A stretch of DNA of 64,000 nucleotides from Nocardia jinanensis. Lineage in GTDB: Bacteria > Actinomycetota > Actinomycetes > Mycobacteriales > Mycobacteriaceae. Of the stretch, positions 9,543 through 18,905 are shown in pieces. The stretch lies in contig NZ_BMMH01000030.1 of assembly GCF_014645735.1 (NCBI RefSeq), forward strand, positions 1-64,000, given 5' to 3'. How positions within the stretch are numbered: position 1 is the first letter of the stretch; each line of letters starts with the position of its first letter. Below the pieces are notes generated by a model. It was not told where the DNA came from and ran no database searches. It saw only the letters and a list, made by a program, of their open reading frames with translations. Both the position numbers and the translations under genes were made by a program.

Positions 9543-10643
9543 TCATTCGCCGTCCGGCGGTACGGCGCAGTCGAGGGCGCCGAGCAGAGTGCGCAGTTTG
9601 ACGGTGGTCTCGGCCAGTTCGGCGTGGGGATCGGACGCTGCGACTATCCCGCCGCCCGCGTGGGCGCGCAATGTCTGCCCGCCGGCGGCCAGTTCCGCGC
9701 TGCGGATGGCGACCACCCATGTCCCGTCACCGGCGGCATCGCACCACCCGACAGCGCCTCCGTAGAACCCGCGGTCCTCCTCGTGGCCGGTGATGTATTC
9801 GAGCGCGTCCGCGGTCGGGGTGCCGCAGACCGCCGGGGTCGGATGCAGCAGCAGAGCCAATTCGAGCGCGTTGGGCGCCGGTTCCCGCAGTATGCCGTGG
9901 ATCGGGGTGCCCAGATGCCACATATCGTGGGTGGCCACGAGTTTCGGGCGGCGGGGTATCGAGAGGCCGGTGCAGACCGGGGACAGTCGTTCGGCGATCC
10001 AGTCGACGACGAACGCGTGTTCGGCGTGGTTCTTCGCGCTCGCCGACAGTATTTCGGCCTGGGCGGTGTCGGCCTCGTGGTCCGGGAGCCGGGGCAGGGT
10101 GCCGGCCAGTGGGTACAACTCGACCCAGGTACCGCGCCGGTGCACGAGCAGCTCGGGGCTCGCGCCGATCAGCGTCGCCCCCTCGCGCCCGGCGGGTGTC
10201 AGGTCGACCGCGAAGATATCGGCCCGCGGATGCCGGGTCGACAGATAACCGGCGAGGACCTCGGGGTCCAGCGGGCTTGCCGCTTCGGCCAGCACGGACC
10301 GGGCGGCCACCACTTTGCGTAGACGGTTGCCGGGATCTTCGAGGAGTCGCACGAGCCGGGCCACCCGGGCGCGGTGTTCGGCCGGACCCGGTGTCTGGAC
10401 CACCGCCCGTACCCGGGGTAGTTCCGGCAGCGCGGCCGGGCGCCAGGGTCCCGCGGTGTGCAGAAATTCACCGGGCTCGACCAGCGCGGCAGGGCCTCGC
10501 GGGTCGAACGGCAGCGCTCCGGCGATCGCCGGAGCGGCCCCCTCGCGCAGCGCGGCCGCGGCCTGCCACGGGTCGCGGTGGACGGCGCGCACACCGGTAC
10601 CGCGCACCACACTGTCGGGTCGTGCCAGCAGGAAGCCGGTCAT
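9543..10643 (-). CDS. entC: isochorismate synthase
   Basis: 366 residues, start ATG. Converts chorismate to isochorismate with Mg2+, the entry step to menaquinone, siderophore or salicylate-type products. The chorismate-binding fold is clear: LRKVVAARSVLAEA, LIGASPELLVHR, ELYPLAGTLPR, ASAKNHAEHAFVVDWIAERL, HLGTPIHGIL, LHPTPAVCGTPTADALEYI and GFYGGAVGWCDAAGDG, in the family order. It has no attached lyase or glutaminase domain. It separates the aftD block from lpqI. Whether it feeds menaquinone or a siderophore cannot be told from its neighbours. Confidence 0.9.
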   Translation of the reverse strand: MTGFLLARPDSVVRGTGVRAVHRDPWQAAAALREGAAPAIAGALPFDPRGPAALVEPGEFLHTAGPWRPAALPELPRVRAVVQTPGPAEHRARVARLVRLLEDPGNRLRKVVAARSVLAEAASPLDPEVLAGYLSTRHPRADIFAVDLTPAGREGATLIGASPELLVHRRGTWVELYPLAGTLPRLPDHEADTAQAEILSASAKNHAEHAFVVDWIAERLSPVCTGLSIPRRPKLVATHDMWHLGTPIHGILREPAPNALELALLLHPTPAVCGTPTADALEYITGHEEDRGFYGGAVGWCDAAGDGTWVVAIRSAELAAGGQTLRAHAGGGIVAASDPHAELAETTVKLRTLLGALDCAVPPDGE

Positions 10644-10673
10644 GATCCGACAGTAGCCATGTTCGCGTAGGCC

Positions 10674-11186
10674 CTACTTTGCGGCGTGATCGTCACGCCC
10701 GGTCCTGCGCGACCCGGCCGGCTGTGCCGGGGGTACCAGGAAAACCGGACGATGGCAGTGTTTGAGCACGGCATCGGCGACACTGCTGTGCACAAGTGCC
10801 CGCAAACCGGTGGCACCGCGGGTGCCGGCCACGATGATGTCGACGTCGAGTTCGTCGGCGACATCGACGACCGCCTGCCACGCGCTGGTGGCGTATTCCT
10901 GGGTGCGTGCCTCGGCGTTCAGCCCGGCCAGGCCCGCCAGGTGCACGCCCTCGGCGTTGATATCGCGGGCGGTGGTGTAGGCGATGTCCTCGAGTTCCTC
11001 GTCGGGCACCCATTCCGGCTGCACCATCCCGGAGATACCGGAAATACGCGCCGCTTGGCGCACCATCGGCTCCCAGGCGGTGACGACCACCGCGCGATCG
11101 GCGGCGAGGAAACGTCCGGCGTATTCGATCGCGCGTTTGGCGTGTTCGGAACCGTCGTAGGCGATGAGCATCAGATCGCAGGGCAT
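10674..11186 (-). CDS. universal stress protein, single UspA domain
   Basis: 170 residues, start ATG. N-terminal LMLIAYDGSEHAKRAIEYAGRF and C-terminal VDIIVAGTRGATGLRALVHSSVADAVLKH, which is the ATP-binding G-x2-G-x9-S type motif, so it is probably an ATP-binding Usp. The tail is rich in arginine and lysine. It stands 30 bases upstream of entC on the same strand and may be cotranscribed. Usp proteins are usually induced by hypoxia or stationary phase in actinobacteria; no regulatory site was recognised here. Confidence 0.88.
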   Translation of the reverse strand: MPCDLMLIAYDGSEHAKRAIEYAGRFLAADRAVVVTAWEPMVRQAARISGISGMVQPEWVPDEELEDIAYTTARDINAEGVHLAGLAGLNAEARTQEYATSAWQAVVDVADELDVDIIVAGTRGATGLRALVHSSVADAVLKHCHRPVFLVPPAQPAGSRRTGRDDHAAK

Positions 11187-11291
11187 GGCGGCGACCTCCA
11201 GGGCGAACTCCTGACGGGTGTTACCAGATTACCCCCGCACGGAAGCCGAGCCGAGGTTTCACGCGCGGGGGGCGCGGGCTACCGTCGAACG

Positions 11292-12473
11292 ATGCGGAAG
11301 ATACCGTTCGTCCTGCTCGCGGTGCTCGCGATGCTGCTCACCGGCTGTTCCGGCGGTGACGGCGGCGGATCCGGTACCGCGACCACAGCGACCCCGGGTG
11401 GCGCGACCGGCCCCGAGGTCGCGGCCAGTGGCGAGGCCGGCCCCACCACCACGACCGGAGGCGATTGCGCCGCCCAGTTCCTGGGGCAGCTCAGCACCCG
11501 GGAGAAGCTCGCGCAGCTGCTCACCGTAGGAGTGACCGGTACCGACGATGCGCTCGCGGTGGTCCGCGACCATCAGGTCGGCGGGATCTTCGTCGGCAGC
11601 TGGACCGATCTATCGATGCTCACCGACGGCGGGCTCGCGCAGGTGACGGCCGCGGCGAAAACGCCGCTCATGGTGACCACCGACGAGGAAGGCGGCCGGG
11701 TGTCGCGCCTCGCGAATCTGATCGGGACCGCGCCGTCGGCCCGGGAAACCGCGCAGACCATGACACCCGACGAGTTCTACACCGCGACCCTGGACCGCGC
11801 GCGGGCGATGCAGGGGTTGGGGATCACTGTGGATTTCGCCCCCGATATCGACGTGAGCTCCCAGCCCGACGATTCGGTGATCGGTGACCGCTCGTTCTCC
11901 GACGATCCGGCGGTGGTCACCGAGTACGCCGACGCCTATATCCGGGCCATGCACGAGGTCGGTGTCGGCACGGTGCTCAAACATTTCCCGGGCCACGGGT
12001 CCAGCACCGGCGATTCTCATCTCGGGGCCGTGACGGTACCGCCGCTGTCGGAGCTGAGCGATAGCGATCTGGTGCCGTTCCGTGAACTGATCGGTTCGGG
12101 TTCGGCGGTGATGGTCGGTCATCTCGACGTCCCCGGACTGACGACCCCGGGTGTGCCGGCCAGTATCAGCCCGGAGGTGATGAACCTGCTGCGCGAGGGC
12201 TCGGGGTACGGGGCGGCACCGTTCGACGGTGTGATCTTCACCGATGACCTGAGCGGAATGGCCGCGATCACCGATCGGTTGTCCATCGAGCAGGCAGTGG
12301 AGGCGACGCTGGTGGCGGGCGCGGATAATGCTCTGTGGATCAGTACCGACGCCGTGGGCCAGGTCCTCGACCAGTTGGAGCAGGCGGTGGCCGCCGGACG
12401 TTTGCCGATGGAGCGGGTGGATGCCTCCGTGTTGCGGATGGCCGACTACAAGCGGGTGCCGCGCGCCTGCTGA
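11292..12473 (+). CDS. lpqI: lipoprotein glycoside hydrolase family 3, LpqI
   Basis: Beta-N-acetylglucosaminidase (NagZ/LpqI type) that trims muropeptides released in peptidoglycan turnover. 393 residues. The signal peptide ends in the lipobox LLTGC (Cys about 19), so the protein is anchored outside the membrane after a Thr/Gly/Pro-rich linker. The family 3 fold follows, with substrate-binding KHFPGHGSSTGDSHL near residue 235 and GVIFTDDLSGMAAI near 315, which holds the aspartate nucleophile of the family. The start is the ATG just before the signal peptide; the upstream open frame is not coding. The following tetR gene matches Rv0237-Rv0238. Confidence 0.9.
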   Translation: MRKIPFVLLAVLAMLLTGCSGGDGGGSGTATTATPGGATGPEVAASGEAGPTTTTGGDCAAQFLGQLSTREKLAQLLTVGVTGTDDALAVVRDHQVGGIFVGSWTDLSMLTDGGLAQVTAAAKTPLMVTTDEEGGRVSRLANLIGTAPSARETAQTMTPDEFYTATLDRARAMQGLGITVDFAPDIDVSSQPDDSVIGDRSFSDDPAVVTEYADAYIRAMHEVGVGTVLKHFPGHGSSTGDSHLGAVTVPPLSELSDSDLVPFRELIGSGSAVMVGHLDVPGLTTPGVPASISPEVMNLLREGSGYGAAPFDGVIFTDDLSGMAAITDRLSIEQAVEATLVAGADNALWISTDAVGQVLDQLEQAVAAGRLPMERVDASVLRMADYKRVPRAC

Positions 12474-12595
12474 GCGCGCGGTGCCCTGGCCGGTGGGGGC
12501 GGCCCGGGCGAAACGATGGATTCGGGTTTCCGGCCGTCCACCGGAAGAACACCGGCGCGCGTGCATCGCGGCCGGTGGTTCCGGTCCTGGGGAAC

Positions 12596-12609
12596 TTACT
12601 TTGGAGTAA
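12596..12609. promoter_or_regulatory. TTAC-N6-GTAA operator before tetR
   Basis: TTACTTTGGAGTAA, 29 bases before the TetR start codon. It has the same half-sites and spacing as the palindrome between fabG4 and fadA2 (28463-28476), which suggests that the TetR protein controls its own gene. Confidence 0.6.
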
Positions 12610-12637
12610 TATAAAGGGCTCACTGGTAGGAGACGTG

Positions 12638-13270
12638 ATGGCGGGCGGTACGAAAAGACTTCCGAGAGCGGTGCGCGAGCAGCAGATGCTCGATGCCGCG
12701 GTCGAGGTCTTCTCGCGCAAGGGTTTCCACGAAACATCCATGGACGCCATCGCCGCCGAAGCCGAGATCTCCAAGCCGATGCTGTATTTGTACTACGGCT
12801 CCAAGGACGAACTCTTCCGCGCCTGTATCCAGCGCGAGGGCCTGCGCTTCCTCGAATCCGTCGCACCCGCCGGCAACCCGCTGCTCAGCCCGCACGAACA
12901 ATTGCGCACCGCACTCGAGGGTTTTCTCGGCTTCGTCGATCTGCACCGTAATTCCTGGCAGGTCCTGTACCGCCAAGCCCTCGGGCAGCAGGCCTTCGCG
13001 TCGGAGATCGAGAACGCCCGCGAGCGGGTGATCGAATTGACCGCGAAACTGCTGGAGTCCAGTGCCAAACACGCCGAACCGGGCACCAACTTCGATATCG
13101 TCGCCGTCGCTGTGATCGGCGCGGGGGAGGCCATCGCCGATTCCGTGGCCGACGGCCGGATCGATGTGGCCGAAGCCGTGGATCTGCTCGACGCGCTCGC
13201 CTGGCGCGGGTTGGCGGGCCGCAAACCCGGCTCGGCCGATAATGGCGACCCCGCGGAATTGCCCGAATAG
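12638..13270 (+). CDS. TetR family transcriptional regulator (Rv0238-like)
   Basis: 210 residues. The ATG at 12638 follows TAGGAG at a good distance. The N-terminal HTH is textbook: MLDAAVEVFSRKGFHETSMDAIAAEAEISKPMLYLYYGSKDELF, residues about 15-60. The helical ligand-binding half is acidic. The gene follows lpqI as Rv0238 does. An imperfect palindrome TTACTTTGGAGTAA lies upstream and recurs before fabG4/fadA2, with looser copies before fadE5, so I infer an autoregulated repressor of those lipid genes that senses an acyl-CoA or similar ligand. The ligand itself is not visible. Confidence 0.88.
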   Translation: MAGGTKRLPRAVREQQMLDAAVEVFSRKGFHETSMDAIAAEAEISKPMLYLYYGSKDELFRACIQREGLRFLESVAPAGNPLLSPHEQLRTALEGFLGFVDLHRNSWQVLYRQALGQQAFASEIENARERVIELTAKLLESSAKHAEPGTNFDIVAVAVIGAGEAIADSVADGRIDVAEAVDLLDALAWRGLAGRKPGSADNGDPAELPE

Positions 13271-13381
13271 TACGAATTGCCCGCTCAGTGGGGCTCGCTC
13301 TGTTGCGCAGAACCCGGTCGGTCCGTATTTTCTATCCGCGCAACGGATGTCGCGGCGGTCGCCATCCGATCGGGAGGGCAA

Positions 13382-14587
13382 GTGTTCGGAATGTTGCGGC
13401 CGTGCCGGCACGGCGCCGCGAAATACGGGGTGGACCCAGGGCTGTGGCAGTCCCATATGTGCGGATTGTGTCTGGGCCTGCGCGACGGGCACGGGCAACT
13501 GGCGCGTAGTGCGACCAATACCGACGCGGTGGTACTCGCGCTGCTCACCGAGGCCCAGGCCGCGTCCCCCGCCCCGCGTCGCACCGCCGGACCCTGCCCG
13601 CTGCGCGGGATGCGTACGGCGCGGGTCCCGGTAGCTGCCTCGGCGCCGGTGCAGCTCGCCGCCACGGCCTCCCTGCTACTGGGATCCGCCAAGGTCGCCG
13701 ACCATATAGCGGACGGCGATACCCGGCCCCGCCTGCACCGGCCGATGCGCCGGGTCGCGACCGGCTGGGCCACCGGGGCACACACCCGGGCCGCCGCCAT
13801 CGGCCTGGATATCGCCCCGCTGGTGGCGGCGATCGAGGCGCAGGCGGGCGCCGAACAGCGGGTCGCCGCCGGTGACGGACTACCGGGCGCGGCCGCCCTG
13901 GACGATCTGACCCTCGCCAGCCGCCGCTGTGCCGCGGAGTTCTTCGCCCATACCGCGGTGCTCGCCGACCGCCCGGAGAATGTGGACGCATTGCGCGGCG
14001 CGGGTGACGAATTCGGCCGGATCGCGCATCTGGCCGACGCGCTCACCGACTATGACGCCGATGCCGCCGCGGATCGCTTCAACCCGCTCGCCGCGACCGG
14101 TACCACCCAGGACGAAGGCTATGCCCTGGTCCGGGAATCGCACCACTCGTTGCGGTCCGCACTGCGGACCGCCGGCCTGACCGATATCCCGGCCCTGCGC
14201 TGGGCGTTACTGGACCCGCTCACTACCGCACTGCGCCGGATCGGCCGCACCATCGCGGCACCGCCCGTCGCCTCGGCGCAGAAGTATCAGCAGTATCCGG
14301 TGAGCGTTCATCCCACCGATCCGCGGGCGTCCCTCGGTCCGCAGCGGCCAGGGGTCGCCGAATCGATCCAGCTGATCCTCACCCAGTACTGCACCGGTTA
14401 TGCCTGCTGCGCCGAGCACACCCGGCCGTGCAGTGGTGAGCGGCAGCAGTCCTGGGCCGAGCGAGGATGCGATTGCAGCGGTTGTTGTGAGTGCGGCAGC
14501 TGCTGCGGCGACTCAGCGAGCTGTTGCGGTGACGGTTGCTGCTGTGGGGACGGTTGCTGCTGCGACGGCTGCGGTTGCGACTGCTGA
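13382..14587 (+). CDS. DUF5685 family protein with extreme Cys-rich tail
   Basis: About 401 residues from the GTG at 13382, which follows a GGGAGG site; the frame is open further upstream without support. The N-terminus has the family signature MLRPCRHGAAKYG and HMCGLCLGLRDGHGQLAR, with conserved Cys and His residues that look metal-binding. The middle is helical. The last 39 residues carry 18 cysteines, as CC and CCC runs spaced by Gly, Asp and Ser (for example CCGDGCCCGDGCCC), in addition to CCAEHTRPC just before. The function of DUF5685 is unknown. A metal-storage or metal-cluster role is inference from composition. Confidence 0.82.
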   Translation: MFGMLRPCRHGAAKYGVDPGLWQSHMCGLCLGLRDGHGQLARSATNTDAVVLALLTEAQAASPAPRRTAGPCPLRGMRTARVPVAASAPVQLAATASLLLGSAKVADHIADGDTRPRLHRPMRRVATGWATGAHTRAAAIGLDIAPLVAAIEAQAGAEQRVAAGDGLPGAAALDDLTLASRRCAAEFFAHTAVLADRPENVDALRGAGDEFGRIAHLADALTDYDADAAADRFNPLAATGTTQDEGYALVRESHHSLRSALRTAGLTDIPALRWALLDPLTTALRRIGRTIAAPPVASAQKYQQYPVSVHPTDPRASLGPQRPGVAESIQLILTQYCTGYACCAEHTRPCSGERQQSWAERGCDCSGCCECGSCCGDSASCCGDGCCCGDGCCCDGCGCDC

Positions 14588-14596
14588 GTCGCGCGT

Positions 14597-15841
14597 TCAG
14601 GATTTGGCGGTCCGCGGCCGGTCTCGTCGCCGCGCCCACTGCCGGCACGGTTCCTCCACCAGGGCGTGGCTGGCCGCGGCGATCGGCAGGGTGAACGCGA
14701 CCGTCAGCACCAGCACTACCCCGAAGTTGCCCTGGAACGGCAGGATGCCGAACACCGGGAAGATCACCGACAGCACGGCGAGATGCCAGATGAAGATGCC
14801 GTAGGACCAGCGTCCCGCCATCGCGACCGGCGCCGCGGTGAGCCACCGGTGCGGTTTGTCCGGTGGTCCGAGTACCAGCGGGGCCAGCAGCGCGAAGCCG
14901 ATCACCGCGCCGAGCCCCATCTTCGCGGCGTACTGCCAGGGTTCGGCCCGGGTCAGCCCGGCGACTCCGCCCAGTCGTGTCGACGACGCCACGAACGCCG
15001 CGGCGGCGATCAGCCACATCAGCCGCTGATTGCCCAGGAACCGCAATCGCTGCCGCCACCGGTCGTCGCAGGTCAGTTCGGCGAGCAGCATGCCGCCGGC
15101 GAACCAGGGGATATAGGCCGGTAGCCAGTTGTCGGCATGGATGGCGTCGAGAGTCGGTACCGGAATGAAGTTCCAGCTCAGGAACAGCAGCCCGAATACA
15201 AGGACCGCCGGTACCCGCGCCGCCGCCGCACGGCCGCGCAATCCGTGCAGCAGCCAGGCCAGTAGCGGCAGCGCTGTATAGAAGGCCACCTCGACCGACA
15301 GACTCCACATCTGGGTGAGTCCGTCGGTGAGGGTGAGGGGTACGAAGACCTGTAGCAGCAGCAGGTTCGAAATCCATACTTGCAGGCCGGCGGTACCCGC
15401 GGCGGCCGGGACCAGGACGAGGACGGTACAGACCACGACCCAGTACGCGGGCACGATCCGTGCCACCCGATGCCGCAGGTAGTACCCGAGACCGGGCGCT
15501 TCGCCGAGTCCGCGCGCGGTGAGCGCGTGCGGGCGCCACAGCAGGAAGCCGGACAGTGCGAAGAACACCGCGACGGCCATATCGAAGCGTTCCAGCAGCC
15601 GTCCGAGTCCGGGTATACCGTTGGCGCCCGTCTGGAATGCCACGTGAGTGAGCACTACACCCAGCGCCGCGAGGCCGCGCATCCCCTCGAGTGCGGGAAG
15701 AAAGCCCCGCTGACGCGCTGCGGGGACCGGCGATTGCCCGGACGGTCGTGTGCCGCCGCCGGGCCGGGCCTGGTCAGCGGTGGTGGCGGCCGGTCCGCCG
15801 GGGGGCCGGGAGCCGGTATCGGTGGTCGGGGTGGTGGTCAT
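14597..15841 (-). CDS. acyltransferase family 3 (OafA/YrhL type) membrane protein
   Basis: About 414 residues from the ATG at 15841. Multi-pass membrane enzyme that O-acylates a cell-surface glycan or lipid. The family opening is clear: FLPALEGMRGLAALGVVLTHVAFQTG, with the conserved Arg and His, then FFALSGFLLWRPHAL and MWSLSVEVAFYTALPLLAWLL. About ten spans follow, ending in WARRRDRPRTAKS. It matches the Rv0228 position beside DUF3068. Its 3' end lies 9 bases from the end of the DUF5685 gene, tail to tail. Confidence 0.87.
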   Translation of the reverse strand: MTTTPTTDTGSRPPGGPAATTADQARPGGGTRPSGQSPVPAARQRGFLPALEGMRGLAALGVVLTHVAFQTGANGIPGLGRLLERFDMAVAVFFALSGFLLWRPHALTARGLGEAPGLGYYLRHRVARIVPAYWVVVCTVLVLVPAAAGTAGLQVWISNLLLLQVFVPLTLTDGLTQMWSLSVEVAFYTALPLLAWLLHGLRGRAAAARVPAVLVFGLLFLSWNFIPVPTLDAIHADNWLPAYIPWFAGGMLLAELTCDDRWRQRLRFLGNQRLMWLIAAAAFVASSTRLGGVAGLTRAEPWQYAAKMGLGAVIGFALLAPLVLGPPDKPHRWLTAAPVAMAGRWSYGIFIWHLAVLSVIFPVFGILPFQGNFGVVLVLTVAFTLPIAAASHALVEEPCRQWARRRDRPRTAKS

Positions 15842-16043
15842 CAGGGTCCAGTCTGCCGGGCCGCTTGCGCGTGAAGGAAGCCGGCATTTCACAATGCGGG
15901 TTACACTCCCCCCGATTTCGGTCTGATTCCGCCCTCACCACCGCCCGGGTAACCCCCAGGCTGTTAGTGTCAGGGCTCACGAGTGCCGCGGCGTCCCGCT
16001 GTACCCGCGGAACGACCTGTGTTCTACGACGAGGAGACTTTGC

Positions 16044-17219
16044 ATGGCACTGAGTGCCGGAACCAGAAGGACGGTCGCCTGCGTGCTCGTGGGTCTCGGC
16101 GCGTTGTTGCTCGTTGCCGCGCTGATGATCCCCACCTACACCGTCAGCAAAATGGCCAAGACTCCCCTCGATCTCGAGATCACCACGGTCGCGGTCAACC
16201 AGAAGGATCAGGAAAGCCTGGTCCTGGACTCATCGTCGCTGACCGCCGCGGGCCGCTCGGCGGAGGTCAACAAGAATGTGCCGCTGGTCTCGCAGCGCTT
16301 TCTCACCGTCGAGGATCCCTCCGATGCCGACGAAATGACCATCCAGGCCGGTAACACCCTGCGCCGGATCGACAAATCCGGTGACACCGGTGTGCTGACC
16401 GCCTACGTCGACCGGGTCACCATCGACCGCGTGTCCGGTGAGCCGGTGGCCGCCGATCCCAACGGTTCGATCGCGATCACCACCAACTCCAAGGGTGAAG
16501 CCCTCGCCGATCCGGTCCAGCACACGGGGCTGCAGTACCGGTTCCCGATCGGTACCGAGAAGAAGACCTACCCGTACTTCGACGTGCTCGCCCGGACCAC
16601 CACCGATATGGAGTTCCAGGAAGAGACCGAGATCAACGGCACCAAGGTCTATCACTTCCGGCAGAACGTCCCGGTGACCAATCTGAACGATGTCTCCAAG
16701 GCGCCGACCAACAAGCTGGAACTGCCCGCCGCCAAGTGGGGTGTCGAGGGCGGCGAGGAACCGGTCACCATGTACCGCTTCTACGGCAACACCCGCGACG
16801 TGTGGGTCGAGCCGGAGACCGGCACGGTCGTCAAGGGCGGCGAACAGCTCAACATCTTCTACGGCCGCAGCGCCGACAAGGTGGAGGTGCAGGCGCTCAA
16901 GGCCAATATGGTCTTCGATACCGATACCGTCGAATCGCAGCTGGCGGTGGCCAAGGATAATATCGACAAGCTGTCGCTGTTCGGCCGCGTGCTGCCGATC
17001 GTCTTCGGCATCCTCGGTGTGCTCGCGCTGATCGGCGGTATCGCACTCGGACTGACGGGCGGCCGCGGCGGTTACCCGGCCCGGCCCGCCGGTCCTTCCG
17101 GTCGCCGGCCCAGTGGGGGCTCGTCGGTCGCCGCTTCGGAAGCACCGACCACCACCCTGCCCCGCACCGGTAACGCGGACGCTCCCACGGAGACGATCAA
17201 ACTCCCGAAGAACCTCTGA
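16044..17219 (+). CDS. DUF3068 / PorA-family membrane protein (Rv0227c-like)
   Basis: 391 residues, ATG preceded by GAGGAG. One N-terminal span (residues about 10-30), a long extracytoplasmic beta-rich domain with repeated threonine/valine strands, a second span near residues 315-340 (FGRVLPIVFGILGVLALIGGIALGL), then a Pro/Ser/Arg-rich cytoplasmic tail. DUF3068 proteins are confined to mycolata and are near the envelope acyltransferase in M. tuberculosis. Databases name some members porin PorA family; a pore function is not shown by this sequence. A canonical terminator follows. Confidence 0.85.
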   Translation: MALSAGTRRTVACVLVGLGALLLVAALMIPTYTVSKMAKTPLDLEITTVAVNQKDQESLVLDSSSLTAAGRSAEVNKNVPLVSQRFLTVEDPSDADEMTIQAGNTLRRIDKSGDTGVLTAYVDRVTIDRVSGEPVAADPNGSIAITTNSKGEALADPVQHTGLQYRFPIGTEKKTYPYFDVLARTTTDMEFQEETEINGTKVYHFRQNVPVTNLNDVSKAPTNKLELPAAKWGVEGGEEPVTMYRFYGNTRDVWVEPETGTVVKGGEQLNIFYGRSADKVEVQALKANMVFDTDTVESQLAVAKDNIDKLSLFGRVLPIVFGILGVLALIGGIALGLTGGRGGYPARPAGPSGRRPSGGSSVAASEAPTTTLPRTGNADAPTETIKLPKNL

Positions 17220-17235
17220 GGTAAGAACACAGGAG

Positions 17236-17267
17236 GTGCCCCGGACCGATGGTCCGGGGCACTTTTT
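17236..17267 (+). terminator. rho-independent terminator after DUF3068 gene
   Basis: A 12-base perfect stem (GTGCCCCGGACC), a three-base loop, and TTTTT directly after the stem. It lies 17 bases past the stop codon. This is the clearest intrinsic terminator in the window. Confidence 0.9.
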
Positions 17268-17435
17268 GCTTTCCCCGGCAGCGCCTTTCACCACCGCAGC
17301 CGATCTGCAATGTCTCGGCGCATTCCGAAGGACCCGGCATACGGTCTCAGTCCCGGGATGCTGACCCACCCTCAAGGTCCGCAGCGGGGGCGGCGCGACC
17401 TTGTCCGGGTTCGGCCATGGCCGGCGGCTAAAAGA

Positions 17436-17470
17436 CTATCATTGATGATAGTATCATTAAAGATAGTATC
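17436..17470. promoter_or_regulatory. operator-like repeat cluster before ATPase gene
   Basis: CTATCATTGATGATAG (17436-17451) is an inverted repeat with six-base arms. GATAGTATC occurs at 17447-17455 and again at 17462-17470. This AT-rich patch in GC-rich DNA ends 13 bases before the ATPase start, a typical place for autoregulatory binding. The binding protein is unknown. Confidence 0.55.
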
Positions 17471-17483
17471 CTGGGAGGCGGTT

Positions 17484-18905
17484 GTGGACGGATTCATCGG
17501 GCGACGTGCTGAGCTTGCCCTTCTCACCGAACTGCTCGAGCCGCTGCGCGAGGGCAGCCGGTCGGGGCGACCAGGGCGAGCGTTACTGATCCGGGGCCGT
17601 AGGCGGGTGGGGAAGTCGCGGCTGGTGGAGGAGTTTCTAAATCGGGCGCGAGTGCCGCACGTGTTCTTCACGGCGGTGGGCGGGTCGCGGGGCGAGGACC
17701 TGGCGGGATTTGTTGCCGATCTCGCAGGTTCGGACCTGCCCGGCGCCGCGCAGGTCTCGGAGTTCGCGGAACCGAAGACGTGGCGAGCCGCGTTCGATCT
17801 GCTCGCCACCGTGCTGCCGACGGATCGTCCGAGCGTCGTCGTACTGGACGAAATGCCCCATCTGGTGCGGGAGGATCAGGCGTTCGAGGGCACGCTGCAG
17901 AAAGTGTTCGATCGGACCCTGTCGAAGTTGCCGGTGCTGCTCGTGCTCATCGGATCCGATATCGCGATGATGGAGAAGCTGAACACCTACGGCCGTCCGT
18001 TTTATCAGCGCGGTACCGAGATGGTGGTGCCGCCGATGAATCCGCACGATGTCGCGGCAATGCTCGATCTGTCACCGGCCGATGCATTCGATGCGTACCT
18101 GGTCAGCGGCGGTCTACCTCTCATTCTCGAGGAGTGGCCGCGAGGGGCCGGGCTGTGGGAATACCTCGACTTCGCGCTCCGCCGCCCCACCTCGGCCCTA
18201 TTGGTCAGCGCCGAACGGGCGCTGGCCGCCGAATTCCCCACCGAGGCGCAAGCGCGCACGGTGCTCGGCGCGATCGGTCACGGCGAGCGGACTTTCAGCC
18301 TCATCCGCCGGACAGCCGGGGATCTTCCCCCGACTTCACTCACCCGATCACTCGGGTTGCTCACCGAGCGACGTATGGTGGCGGCCGAGCGGCCGCTCTC
18401 GGTGCAGGCGAGCAGGGAAACCCGCTATCGCGTCGAAGATTCGTATCTGCGGTTCTGGCTTTTCTTTCTCGGTCCCGGTATGCCCGCGATCGAACGTGGG
18501 CGGGGAGATCGAGTGCTGGAGACGATCCGGGCAAGCTGGACATCCTGGCGGGGCCGGGCAGTAGAGCCGCTGATCCGGGAGGCGCTGTGGCGGGCCGCGG
18601 ACAGGTACCTGCCCGCGGGGACAGGGGCGATCGGCGGTTACTGGACACGGACGAACAACCCGGAGATAGATATGGTCGCCGCCGATCGGGGGCCGATCGC
18701 CAAGCGGATCACGTGTGTGGGATCAGTGAAATGGCTCGAGAACAAGCCGTTCGATCAGCGAGATCTCGCCGCTCTCATCACCCACCGGTCACAACTACCG
18801 GGCGCCGATGCCGATACCCCGATGCTGGCAGTCGCGCGGGCGGGAGGCTCGACGGCGGGCGCGCGAGTGCTGACACCGGACGAACTGCTCACAGCGTGGG
18901 CCTGA
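17484..18905 (+). CDS. AAA-type ATPase with DUF234-like C-terminus
   Basis: About 473 residues from the GTG at 17484, which follows GGGAGG. Walker A is RGRRRVGKSRLVEE (residue about 40) and Walker B is SVVVLDEMPHL (about 125), in the style of the archaeal ATPase/DUF234 family. The C-terminal part has YRVEDSYLRFWLFFL, usual in this family, then a region resembling a PD-(D/E)XK-like fold in family members (NPEIDMVAADRG, then VGSVKWLE). Such proteins are mobile, often solitary genes of unclear function, sometimes proposed to act in defence or DNA handling. An AT-rich operator-like cluster directly upstream suggests autoregulation. Confidence 0.78.
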   Translation: MDGFIGRRAELALLTELLEPLREGSRSGRPGRALLIRGRRRVGKSRLVEEFLNRARVPHVFFTAVGGSRGEDLAGFVADLAGSDLPGAAQVSEFAEPKTWRAAFDLLATVLPTDRPSVVVLDEMPHLVREDQAFEGTLQKVFDRTLSKLPVLLVLIGSDIAMMEKLNTYGRPFYQRGTEMVVPPMNPHDVAAMLDLSPADAFDAYLVSGGLPLILEEWPRGAGLWEYLDFALRRPTSALLVSAERALAAEFPTEAQARTVLGAIGHGERTFSLIRRTAGDLPPTSLTRSLGLLTERRMVAAERPLSVQASRETRYRVEDSYLRFWLFFLGPGMPAIERGRGDRVLETIRASWTSWRGRAVEPLIREALWRAADRYLPAGTGAIGGYWTRTNNPEIDMVAADRGPIAKRITCVGSVKWLENKPFDQRDLAALITHRSQLPGADADTPMLAVARAGGSTAGARVLTPDELLTAWA

